The notes beneath the pieces were generated by a model, which was given only the letters and a program-made list of their open reading frames with translations, was not told where the DNA came from and searched no databases. Made by a program: the position numbers and the translations under genes. A stretch of DNA of 64,000 bases from contig JXTB01000165.1 of the NCBI GenBank assembly GCA_002914805.1, forward strand, positions 694,586 to 758,585. Reading direction: 5' to 3'. Below, piece after piece: positions 47,339 through 58,651 of this stretch; within the stretch, counting starts at the first letter, position 1, and each line of letters opens with the position of its first letter. Origin of the DNA: Parasponia andersonii (taxonomy: Eukaryota > Streptophyta > Magnoliopsida > Rosales > Cannabaceae).

Positions 47339-47894
47339 TTGATCTGTAATTTTTTGGGGGGCTTCTAATGTCCAGATCCCGTTTATTATTATTTTTATTA
47401 TTGTTGTTGAGGGATTTATTATTATTGTTATTAATTTTTTGAAATGAGTCTCCCATGCAAACTGGTTTTAACCTTAAATTTAAGGGGTTTCTCTTTCTCA
47501 TTTGCGATTATAGCGGCACCATGCATTAGAATCAAACACATGCAAACAAATATGTCCGCATTTATAAAATGAAATCTGATAATGTTAAAATTTTTTAAAT
47601 AAGTAATGTTTCCTTAATTTTAAATATCCGTAATCTGAATTAGAATTTAATTTGAACCCTTTTTCCTTTACTAAATTGCTCTGAAATTGAATTTCATATA
47701 TATATATATACATATATTCTAGTGGACCACGTCAACCCCACCTATAAGAGGAAAGACTTTCACGTACTTTGTCCTCAACTGGTCCTTTTTTTTTTTTTCT
47801 GTTTTCCAGATCTTATTTAATACTGCGCTGAACAGTGTCTCATGCAATTTTTATTTCTTTAATCATCCAACTTTAAACATCTAGCTTTGAGCGC

Positions 47895-47926
<32 letters not shown>

Positions 47927-50900
47927 AATTGCTCATATTTTAATATTTCTTAAACTTTTTAAAACTTTTATGGCTCTCTCTTCCCAAATCATAGGATGGA
48001 ACATAAAGATTCGAATTAGATTTTTGCAAATTGCTCTCCATATAAATATAGTTGTTGCCTTGAGTGCCACAAAATTCACAAGCCTTAGAATAAGGAGAAA
48101 GACTAATTCCTAACTAGTAAGGATATTTTGACTCATTGAACTTTTAAATTCACATACGCACGAGTTCTAATTTCTATTCGACGTTTACAACCAGCATGCG
48201 TAGCCCAAAGGGTACCCCTTAAAACTAGGAATTCTTGATTTTAAAGCCCTTATCTTCATTTTATTTTTTCGTTCTTTTAGTATGAATTACTACACCTGTA
48301 TTTTCATAGCCAAGTGATGGATATACATTGGAAAATGAAATCAAATTTTGAACCTTTCCTTGTCCTAATTATGGGGTAGAACATAATATTATTTATACTT
48401 TATTACCTTGCTTTTCCCCCCCCCCCCCCCCCTTCAAATGATGTTTGATATACTATTATTATTATCAATGACACATGTTGCTGCCTTTGTAGGACACCTG
48501 TTTGGTTTAGAATATTCATCTTTTACAGTGATACAAATATTCTTTCATAGAGGATACTGTTTATTTATGTATATTGTGTTGGTGATCACTGATCACTGAC
48601 CATTTGCGTGTTTTTTTATTAGGTGAATTCGACAATTCAAAATACAATAGTTTAATCATTTTATAAATATAGGATTGAAGGTACTTGATCGTGCTTTTGT
48701 ACTAGCTTCTACGACTAATGAGATTTCATAAAGTGACAAGATTTTCGACCCTTAATTAAATAGCCCAGAATTAGAGTTTGCAAGCTTGAAGAGTTAAGAT
48801 TGTAGTGAGCTAGATCTCTAGTCTATATATAATATATATGTCAATGAATGGCTCATAAATAACCTACTATTCAAGAACATGCATTTCTTAGCTTTTCATT
48901 TATTTATTTTTTCTAAATTTTATTGAAAAGAATTTGAGTATTTATCGGTTTAGGGCATCTCGTATTCAAATAACTTTATACGTAGATAAAGGGCATATTC
49001 CTTTTAATAATTAATATCCCCTAGTGCCTTTCTATTTTAATGAAGTAGTCCACATTATTTAATTTCACATATAGAGTGTAAATATGTCCGGTCTGGGTTA
49101 AAATAGAAATTCAGGTCGGAAGCCTTATAACCTCATGACTAAATACTGGGTCGGTCCAATATTATTTCGTAAAAAAATATTTTTTGAATATTAATTACAA
49201 AAATAACAAAATATTTTTTTTAAAAAAAATGACTCTCGGTCCAACTCAGTCTGACGGGCTCACTATCTCGGCCCAATCTGACCCGGCCTTATGCTCAAAC
49301 CGAGCTCAAGCCATAAATAATGTTTGACCCGATCCGATCTCAGGCTAGATTTACGAGCCATGGGTCAACTCATTTGGCCCGGCCTATATTTGAAACTCTA
49401 TTCCCATATGTGCCTCCCGCTGTCAAAAGTAACTTATTAATATACAAATTAATCGTTTGGCTAGCTCCTCGTTCATATCCTCTTTCTAATATTGGTAATC
49501 TAATTTTGAGATTAGTGTGAAGCTTATATTGAAATTTCAAGATATTTTTTGTAATTGAAAAAAAATCAACTGCTCACTAAAGTTAATCAGAACTTTCAAA
49601 ATTTTAATTAGCTGTTATTGCCGGAGTTCCTAATTAAAGCATCATAACAAAAATATCTGGTTGAACTCAACTCTTTCTGCAGGTCTTAATAACCAAGGAG
49701 CTGGCTATCCCTGTAATCTCTTATGATTATCACAAAAATTATTTATCCATACTACTAAATTTTTTAGGTTTTTCCATCAGATCACAATCATTCATCTTAA
49801 TTTTCTTTCCCAGGCTCGTTACCTAAACAACTTACAATGTAATATTTTAAGGAAAATGTTATTATCATCTTTAGTCAATTCATTTATTTTCGATGAATTG
49901 AACACCTTATTCAGTTACCTATTATACACTTATAGGTAACCAAGTCCCTTTCTCTGCCGACTTAATGCTAATATTTATGGACTCCACTATGCAATTAAGA
50001 ACCACAAGTGATAAATACAGATCGGCTTAATTATATTTCATTTATTAGTATAGTATTGTCATAATTACCATTTAAAATTCCTGTTAGAATTTGAATGAAT
50101 TATTTTTGAATCAAAGTAAAAATTCATTAATCAAATAACTTCAATACAAAGGGATTTGAGCGAATCTTATAATTTATAAGTCTATCAACATATAAGATAC
50201 ATATTTCACAAAATTAAAATGAGTAAGAACACCGGAAAAAAGTTTGAAGGTATCAATTCAAAACTCTTATGTGCACATTTTCATTGTGACACATAGCGGG
50301 AAATCTTCTTGATAAGATATAATCATATACGTACTACCAACTGAACCTCGGTTCTTTTGTTTTTGTTTTTCCTCCGAATGTGCACATGATAAGAACATAT
50401 TTCTATAGTATAAATATACTAGACTTGAATATTTCAGAACTTAATCATAAAGTAGTAAAGTAAGACGGAGTAAAATATTTCTTCATGCCTTATCACAAAA
50501 ATAAAATTGCTTCTGATTTTATTACATTATTCTTTCATGATCATTGAATTGTACCGCGTATATTAAATGGGTTCTATTGATCTCATTTATAAAGTTGTTT
50601 AGACTAAAGAGATTTCAATTCAAAATATCAATTCAAACGTCATGAACCGTGACCCATTTACTATAACCTAACAACAGAAAAGATTTATTCTTAAAAAAAA
50701 AAAACAACAAAAAAGATTCAAATATCAACTCAACTGTCCTCAAAACCGGATCATTTAATATTTATTATCAATCAAGGTCCTTAGTTTTTAATATTCTAAA
50801 GTCTGATTTTCTCCCATTGGACACACAAAATTTTGCCTTTTAACACTGCCACCCTTCTTTCTACCACGTCCACGGTCCCAATTCCCAAGTCCCCAAACCT

Positions 50901-51124
50901 AACCGAACACCCTTTCTCTATTCTCTTCTTGGTCAAAACCCTTTCTCCCTTCGGTAATCTAACGAATATTAGTCAATACTCTCAACACTAAGCACACCAA
51001 AAACCCATAGCATCTCTCTCTCTCTCGTAATAACCGGGAATGAACATCGAAATCAAATCAAACCCACCTCAAATCTGATAATCAGAACCCGAAATTCACA
51101 GCTTCTACTGGTGGCTTAGGAATA
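44913..51124. other. Large intergenic region, no supported gene
   Basis: 6.2 kb without a credible coding frame. It contains CT microsatellites (46654-46673, 47305-47334, about 47894-47917), a C17 run (48416-48432), and a GC-richer block with TGGGCC/GGGCCC words at 46040-46130 that looks like a promoter without a visible gene. A block at 49080-49390 is rich in CCCGGCC/GGTCGG words and may be a transposon relic. The last few hundred bases, including CT-rich 51013-51026, should be the promoter and 5' UTR of the DELLA-like gene. Confidence 0.55.
48416..48432 (+). repeat. C17 homopolymer
   Basis: Seventeen consecutive C in strongly AT-rich surroundings. Such runs are often miscounted in assembly. 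Confidence 0.9.
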
Positions 51125-52746
51125 ATGGGGCCGTACGACTCAGCCAATTCGGCCGGGAGCAGCAACGGGAGCTCCTCCTCCTCCTCCGCCAAACCAAAAG
51201 ACAACATCGATGGCCTCCTCGCTGGGGCCGGCTACAGGGTCCGATCCTCAGACCTACGACACGTCGCTCAGCGCCTCGAGCGACTCGAGACCGTCATGGT
51301 CAACTCGCCCGCCTCCCAAATCTCCCACCTCGCCTCCGACGCCGTACACTACAACCCCTCCGACATCGCCTCCTGGGTCGACTCGATCCTCTCTGAGTTG
51401 AACCACCCTTTCCCTCTCTCCTCCGATCTACCTGATTTCCCCGATCTCATGATCACCGATCCGACGGTAGGGGCCGATGTCTGGGCGGCTGACCCTCGGC
51501 CGCACCAGAATATATCTCCTCCTCCTCCTCTTCTTCCTCTTCCTCCCTTGCATCAGCATCATCATCCGCTCACGGTCGTTACCGCCATGGAGGAAGATTC
51601 CGGGATAAGGCTGGTCCACATGCTAGTCACGTGCGCCGAATCCGTCCAACGCGGCGAGCTCGCACTGGCTGGCTCCCTAATCGAGAATATGCAGGCCTTG
51701 CTGACACGTGTCAACGTCAATTGCGGGATTGGAAAGGTCGCCGGGTACTTCATCGACGCGCTTAACCGCCGGGTTTTCTCGACGGCGGGGAGGACCGGTT
51801 CCGCCGGCGCCGCTTACGAGGACGAGGTTCTGTACCATCACTTCTACGAGGCTTGTCCGTACTTGAAGTTCGCCCACTTCACGGCGAATCAAGCCATGCT
51901 GGAAGCTTTCAACGACCACGATTGCGTCCACGTCATCGATTTCAACCTAATGCACGGCCTACAATGGCCGGCTTTGATTCAGGCCCTGGCCCTGCGCCCC
52001 GGTGGGCCCCCTTTGCTGCGGTTAACGGGCATTGGGCCTCCGTCTCCCGACGGCCGCGACTCGCTCCGAGAAGTCGGGCTGAGGCTCGCCGATTTCGCGC
52101 GGTCCGTTAACGTCCGTTTCGCCTTCCGCGGCGTGGCGGCCACGCGGCTCGAGGACGTCAAGCCGTGGATGCTCCAGGTCAGCCCGAAGGAAGCCGTGGC
52201 CGTGAACTCCATCATGCAGCTCCACCGGCTGCTCGGGTCGGATATGACCCGGGACTCGGGCATCGGGATCGTGCTCGGGTGGATCCGGAGCTTGAACCCG
52301 AAGATCATGACGGTGGTGGAGCAGGAGGCGGACCACAATCAAGCTGGGTTCCTGGATCGGTTCACGGAGGCTCTGTACTACTACTCCACGATGTTCGACT
52401 CGCTCGAGGCTTGCGCGATGCAGCCGGAGAAGGCCCTAGCCGAGATGTACATACAGCGCGAGATTTGCAACGTGGTTTGTTGCGAGGGCTCCGCCCGAGT
52501 CGAGCGCCACGAGCCACTGGCTAAGTGGACGAATCGGCTGGTTCAAGCCGGGTTCAAGCCGCTTCACCTCGGTTCCAATGCGTTCAAGCAAGCCAGCATG
52601 CTCCTCACGCTTTTTTCGGCCGAGGGGTACTGTGTGGAGGAGAAGGAAGGGTGTTTGACGCTCGGCTGGCATAGCCGGTCTCTCATCGCGGCTTCGGCAT
52701 GGCGAGCGGTACCGGACCCAAATAGTCCGCATGGGATTATAAAACC

Positions 52747-52750
<4 letters not shown>
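51125..52750 (+). CDS. GRAS transcription regulator, DELLA family with DGLLA motif
   Basis: A 541-residue single-exon frame. The N-terminal GA-sensing region has DGLLA at 29-33 where the family has DELLA, followed by GYRVRSSDL (36-44, the LExLE-type helix through about 58) and AVHYNPSD (73-80, the TVHYNP motif). After a Ser/Pro/His linker come the GRAS blocks: first leucine-rich region (about 160-220), VHVIDFNLMHGLQWPALIQA (VHIID), second leucine-rich region, PFYRE block and the final SAW block (LTLGWHSRSLIAASAW). DELLA proteins repress gibberellin responses in the nucleus and are destroyed after GA-GID1 binding to the DELLA/TVHYNP region. The Glu-to-Gly change may weaken that control. GC-rich codons contrast with the AT-rich flanks. 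The gene is complete. Confidence 0.92.
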
Positions 52751-52782
<32 letters not shown>

Positions 52783-52800
52783 GTAGTAGTAGTAGTAGTA
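52747..52800 (+). repeat. TAA/TAG trinucleotide microsatellite at the DELLA stop codon
   Basis: A run of about twelve ATA/TAA units passes into about six TAG units. The stop codon TAA (52748-52750) is the first unit, so every following in-frame codon is also a stop. Length changes here would alter only the 3' UTR. Confidence 0.93.
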
Positions 52801-54651
52801 ACAGCATTGTAAATTTTTTCCCCTCCCAACGTTTTCACTAAAATATTTGTTTCTTTTTGGCTTTTCCTCTTTCATTGTTTTTTTTTTTATTTTTTACAAT
52901 TTCACAATTGTATTCCCTTTTGAAATTTACTTGCAGAGTGGAATTATTCTAATTTGGTAGGCCGCGGGGTGCAACGTCTAGACTATGTCATGGTCCCCAA
53001 CCCATGGAGCTATCAAATTTTATAGTTATGTATAAGATCATGGCCATTTTCTCACTTAAGAGTCAATAATAAATATATGTAAAATACGTTAAAACTAGAG
53101 CCAACGGAATCGAGAGTCTAATCCGCACACAAGAAGTTTGATTTTTTTTTTTTTTGGGATATTTTGAGATAATGAAATATGAAATAACACACATGAAAGG
53201 CGGAGTTCAAGTTTTATTTATTTATTCTTTTTTAGAAAATAATAAGATACGAGCTCTTTCTAAAAAATAACTAGCGTGGAAAGCGAAAAAAAAAAGAAAG
53301 AAAAGAAAAGAAAAAGTAAAAAGCTTCGTTTTCCCTTTAGCAATTGTCAGCCTTATGCAGTAACCTGCTAAGTGCAGTTCAGGAGTAGTCAACGCAGAAT
53401 TTTTTTTTTTTTCTTTTTTTCTTTCGGATTAGGGTCATATGTGGTGGCTGGCGCCCCTCCAAGTAGTTGACGTTTACTTTACTGTTTAAGGAATTGTTTC
53501 AAAGGTCTAACGTAGAGTATCTTCGACCATCTTTAATTCTGGCTATAGAAGGCTACTCCCTACCGAACACTTATAATTTTCAGCATTACGTGTTTGTTTG
53601 GGTGGTATAATTAGAGAGCCCGAGCTTCCTTTTATTTATATATATATATATATATATATTTTTTTATATTTTCCACCTAAATATGCAATAGGCATTTTGC
53701 TCTTAACAATCAACTACCGCTATTAACTATTAAAATAGGAGATTGATTAATGTTATACTAGAAGATATATACATTTTTTGTACACGAGTGGTCTGAAAAA
53801 AAAAAGAAACTTTTTTATGTAAATAGTGTATACTGTCGATAGTTAATACAATGTTTATAGTCGCAGGAGACAAAAACAAAGCTCAAGGTTTATTACGGAT
53901 TTACCACTAGTAAATACAACATTTGCCGTGGCTTTTGGAGCGAATAGTTGGGTCACATGAGAGAGGTGTACATCAATCCTGTTACTCCGGCTGTCACTTC
54001 TTCCTGTCTTGAAAATTGAAAGAGGACCTGACTCACTATCATATGATATCAGCACAGCCTCTGTCTTTATTTTTTTATTTTTTTATTTTTTTAATTTTTC
54101 CTTCTTCTTTTGATGGCGAATAGATTTGTTAAGCCGCTGGCATTTTAAGACCAGAGGATTAAACCTCCTATATTTAAAAGAGAAATGAAATAAAATATAG
54201 TAAATTTTTAGCTCTATAAAGAAATAAATAAAGGTTTTCTTTCTTTTTTATTTTTTTTTTCCGCCTCTTCTCCGTAAGTTCTCACTTCACAGCATTTTTC
54301 TATCTGATTGTATTTTTTGACTTTATTTTATTTTTATTTTAAAGGTCATTCTATTTGTGCATAGTTGTTATTATATATTTAAATTTATGTTGTTTTATCT
54401 TGACTAATTACAGATTTATGTAAAGTTAATTCCTTATTATTTTTTGCTAATATTATGTAGTTTTCAGATAGAATTGACGCTTGTAAGTTCTATATCTGAA
54501 AAAATTCATATTGAGGGAATATAAATCCTCACTGAAGATTCGTCGTACATCATCGTATCAATTAGCCAAGAATATCTTGAGTAGCAGAGGGTTATTTAAA
54601 AGAATCAAGGAAGTATGTCTATTTTAATTCTAATTTTATTTTTTAGAGTTG
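52801..54651. other. Intergenic, no gene seen
   Basis: Starts with the DELLA 3' UTR. TA repeat near 53636-53660. TTTTCAGATAGAA (near 54460) and TTCTATATCTGAAAA (near 54487) form a hairpin-capable inverted repeat. The last five bases (AGTTG) are the left target duplication of the Tat element. Confidence 0.55.
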
Positions 54652-55339
54652 TGTTTATGGAGGTTTTATCAATAATAAATTTTAGAAAAAATTAAGAGAC
54701 GTGGTTTGTGCGAATTGAGTTATTAATCAAAGCAAATAAAGATAGAGGATTTTATAGTGGTTCAGTCCCGAAAAAGATGAGCTTATGTCCACTGTTTTTC
54801 ACTATTTTATAGAGAATTACAAGCACTCAAACTTATAATGTCTCGTCTGGAAATCTCTCTCAAATTGGGAGTCGGAATTTCGAAGTCTGAAAATTGGAAA
54901 ATTTAGAATCCCCCGTCTGAAACATTGAGTTCCCTTTATATAGGTGAGGATAACTCAATGTTCCTAATTGTGAAAACGGTTAACTATACAATCGGGTAAT
55001 ACAATTCGAGTAACAACATAATTGGATAACTACTCAAAACGGGTAACTAGTCGATCATAAATAGGAGACTTCTGTTTCCCTTTCCTTGCAGGTTTCCTGT
55101 TTGACGAAGCATAGACTTGTTTCCCTTTTCTTTCGGAAGAGGTCGCCCACGACCTATACAGAGAAGGTCGCACATAACTTATGCAAAAGAGGTCACACGA
55201 CTACATAGAGGAGGTCGCATGTAACCTAAGCAGAGGAGGTCACATATAATCTAAGCAGAAGAGGTCGCATGTAACCTAAGCGGAGGAGGTCAAACTTAAC
55301 CCTTATGCGACCTAACATAGGATATTAGACCGCACAACA
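54652..55339 (-). repeat. 3' LTR of Tat element
   Basis: 688 bp. It contains a tandem array (about 55130-55300) of roughly 30-bp units reading GAGGTCGCATGTAACCTAAG or close variants. It is longer than the other LTR, partly because of an extra segment near 55080-55120. Confidence 0.93.
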
Positions 55340-55360
55340 ATTGCCCTCCAGCTCTATTAG
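55340..55360 (-). other. Polypurine tract of Tat element
   Basis: On the minus strand AGCTGGAGGGCAAT directly precedes the 3' LTR start, the expected position of the plus-strand primer. Confidence 0.6.
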
Positions 55361-56257
55361 TTCTTTAGGACAAAATGGAGCTTCCTTTTAACGTGCGATC
55401 TTAAAAAATACGATGTCATGACCTAGACTTGAGATCTTTGAAGAGTCGAAGAGTCACCAGATTTCAAATCTCATCTCTCAAGATCACGCGTATCTTTTTC
55501 TGACAGATAGAAATACGTGTAGCCTTTTCTAAGAAAGATAGCAGAACTCGAGGAAGCCTAATGATGCCAACCGTCGTTTTTAAACCAAATCTTTTCAAAT
55601 TTTAAACAATTCTGATTTTTTGGAAAGGATCAAATCCCACGTAAACTTCGGCCTTCAAATCTAAAAATCAAATTCCTTGATCTATGGCTGTGATTTAACG
55701 GTGCTTGGAGTATAAATATCGGAAACCAATCCGTTTCTGTTCTATTTCACTGTTTCCATCTTTTCTCAGAAAATATCGAAGCTTCAGAGAATCCTAAAGC
55801 GTCGTTTCATCCTTCAGCTCGCACAATCACAGTTTCTTCTCCGATAAAGTTCAAACCATCTCAATCCATCCGCTTTTGAAGAAAGGTTAGTTCATTTCTT
55901 CTCTTATTTCTTTTGTTCTTGAAAAAATAATTTCAATTTTTAGGAATAGAAACTCATCCCACATTGAAGTGAAATGAGAATTATTTTTTATCCCCTTTTT
56001 TCAGTCCGTAGGGTAGACTTACTAGATAATAACCAGAAACAAACTTGTGAAAAGAATTTCTAGGGTCTGATATCATATTTTATTTCCCAACGAACTGCTC
56101 GAACATTTATTTTCTGACGAACTGCTCGAACAATTTTTACGAATCTGTAGACCTCTTAGGAATGAGCTTGCTTGTTAGTACAATCCTAGGATAAATACCC
56201 AAAGTGCTGGCATAGTGAGAATCCTCAATGCCTAAATCCCTGCGTATTTCTTTTCAG

Positions 56258-58397
56258 ATGTCTAGTAGTAATGAATTTAGGGAAGGGAATGCATTTTCTG
56301 GAGATTCTGACTCGAGTGTTAGTTCTATAAACCTTGAAGATTACCTCGAGCCGGAACCTGAAGTAGAAATAACAGGGGTCAGGCGAAGTAGTCCTCGCAT
56401 AGGTGATCTCCCACAAGACCAGTGGCCTCAACATATCAGGGATGCCCCTGCATTCTCATCAGGCTATCAGTATGTAGAGGGGAATTGGTCATGTACCAAT
56501 ATAAGAACGAGCTGCTCATCAAAAAAACTCAGTAAAATCGCGAGTAGTTATAAGATCGCCATACTCCTTCGTCTACCTATGGAATTTAACCGACCACACA
56601 CTCCCCCACATGGACTCGCTTCTTTTTCTGAGGCAGTCCTCAAGTGTGGCGTGCATCTCCCACTCTATCCGTATATAAAATCGATTATTGATTACTATAG
56701 GGTCGTCCCTTTTCAATTGACCCCTAATACCTATAGATATATGGTGGGTTTGTATATACTGTACCATAAATTAGGTTTAGAAACCCCGTCACTTGAAGAA
56801 TTCGCTTGGTTCTACCAAGTGAAATCAAACCCGTCAGATCTTGGCTTCTTCTATGCGAGCAAATGGTCGAACCAAGCAATAAAAACGAACTACGGGGTTC
56901 GCAACAACATGGGAAAGTGAAAAAATCCATTTTTCCATTTTGACTATGCAGCTAACAGCTTCTTTCAGAATCCCGGTAGGTAGTCTTCTAATTTATCGCC
57001 TTTTTTTTATGTTTACTTTTATACTGATCGCATTCGAATGTCATCGCAGATAATAAGGATCGACCCGGACTTTCCAGGGAACTGCTCGCAAGGGTATATA
57101 AAATCAACGACCTTCCAATTGAGGAATTTAATTGGAAGGTACCAGGTACTTCGAATAACCTGGTCGCTTGCGGTCTGCTTCCAAAGGGAGCCGCATTCCC
57201 AGACCCCCCGGTTCTTTCATCTAAGCCATCGAGCTCGAAGAAGAAGCTAAGGAAAAGGACGGATTTAGGTGCCTCGTCTTCAAGAATTAGAAAACGAAAA
57301 GTACCGGCCACCCCTCCACCCTCAGAACCTTCATCTCCAGAGACAGTGTCACCACCAGCTCCTCAACCAGCTCCACAAGAAGAATGTAATTACACGTTCA
57401 TTCTAATTACCCTTATATTATATCTCCTCGCTCACTAACATATCTGTACAGAGATGGTCATCGGTAGCGGCTTACGAGCACCACCTTCAACTCTCGGGTC
57501 CATGGCAAAAACCAAAACACCCGAGAGTACCCCGCCATCGAAAGGGAAGGAGAAGGTCGACAGCTCGAAGAAAAGAAAAGTTGCCTTCGAGGACTTCCCA
57601 GCAACCTCGCCTCCACCACAGCCTCAGCCAACGAGTCATCCTGAACCACCCACCGAGGCTGCCACTTCTTTGGAACCGATCTTAGCAGATAAGGGTGAAG
57701 AGCTCTTCGCACTCCTCAACCAATTACCAGAGAAAGCGGGTATGAGTGCAGCCTTCATCGATTGCTTCACATCTGAAGAAGGTTGGGAGCGGATGAAGCG
57801 GCGTTCTGCCAAGGTCGCTTTTGGATCTGTGATGAGGATGCTGGCCAATGTAAGCTTTTCTATCTTCTCCTCGAATGTATTCTCTTGGTGTTAACAATTA
57901 GATTTTTTTTTTAGACAATGGCTGCTGCTGTCCTGATGCACGACCCAGTTCTCGAATGCTTGGAGAAGGCTGAAAAAGTTGAAGAGATAACGCAAGTATT
58001 CGAGAACTCGGAGAAGGCTCGGGAGGAGGAGAGAACGGCCTTCAACTTGGAGAAGTAGCAGATGCTCGAGGACCTGGCCAAGGAGAGACTCGCCAAGGAG
58101 AATCTCGAGGAGAAAGTCAAAGAGCTCGAGAAGGCCATTTCTGAGCATCCGGATCGCATGAGGGAAGCGACCACTGAGGCGGTTCACAAAGCTATCGAGG
58201 AGTTCAAGGCGACTGAAGTCAAAGAACTCGAAGATAAAGCTAGTGATATCGCCTCGTCGACCATTATTTTCAATATTTTCTGCGAGCATCCGGATTTTGA
58301 CCTCTCCATCCTTGGCGAGGACGTGGTCGAACTCGTGCAAAGCTGGAGGGAGGATACCGCTAAAGCTGGGGATGGCGGCGCGAGCCCTTCTGCATAA
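56258..58397 (+). pseudogene. Antisense multi-exon ORF inside Tat element, gypsy-type transposon domain
   Basis: Lies opposite to gag-pol. A leader (about 55740-55887) and intron (donor GTTAGT, acceptor TTTTCAG at 56257) precede ATG 56258. Exon 1 (to about 56976) is acidic, then has the domain blocks FNRPHTPPHGLASFSEAVLKCG, LYPYIKSIIDYY and PFQLTPNTYRYMVGLYILYHKLGLE, typical of the putative gypsy-type transposon domain (Pfam Transposase_28). A TGA (56918) sits where Trp is expected. Exon 2 (57050-57384) is basic and Pro/Ser-rich with KKKLRKR and RKRKVP, nuclear-signal-like. Exon 3 (57452-57849) and exon 4 (57915-58397) follow; exon 4 is a coiled coil with one TAG at 58057. Exon joins are by eye. 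Antisense extra ORFs are known in the Tat lineage; their function is unknown. Confidence 0.75.
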
Positions 58398-58651
58398 CTT
58401 TCTTTTTTTTTTATTATTTTTAGAACAATGCGGGCTTGGTCCCCCTTCTTTTCTGTGCATGTACGGGTGACTTTCTTTTAATAAATATTATTATTTTTTC
58501 TTATATACTCCTGCAAAATAATGAAAACACAACAGTAATTTTAACTTAGTCAATCACAGGTGATTGATCAGTACGCTTTTAGCGATTTGAATCCGACTAA
58601 CTTAAAACGAGTTTTAAGCATTAGGATAGATTAGGTCGCTTAAGAAAACAG

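Noticed and set aside
47205-47501. 98-codon minus-strand frame with Asn and Arg-Glu runs
   Set aside because: The runs are translations of TTA and CT microsatellites; no other coding support.
49080-49390. Block rich in CCCGGCC and GGTCGG words, possible transposon relic
   Set aside because: No terminal repeats, target duplication or coding frame could be defined, so it is only mentioned within the intergenic entry.
51979-52342. Several 85-123 codon frames on both strands within the DELLA-like gene
   Set aside because: They are shadows caused by the GC-rich codons of the GRAS frame.
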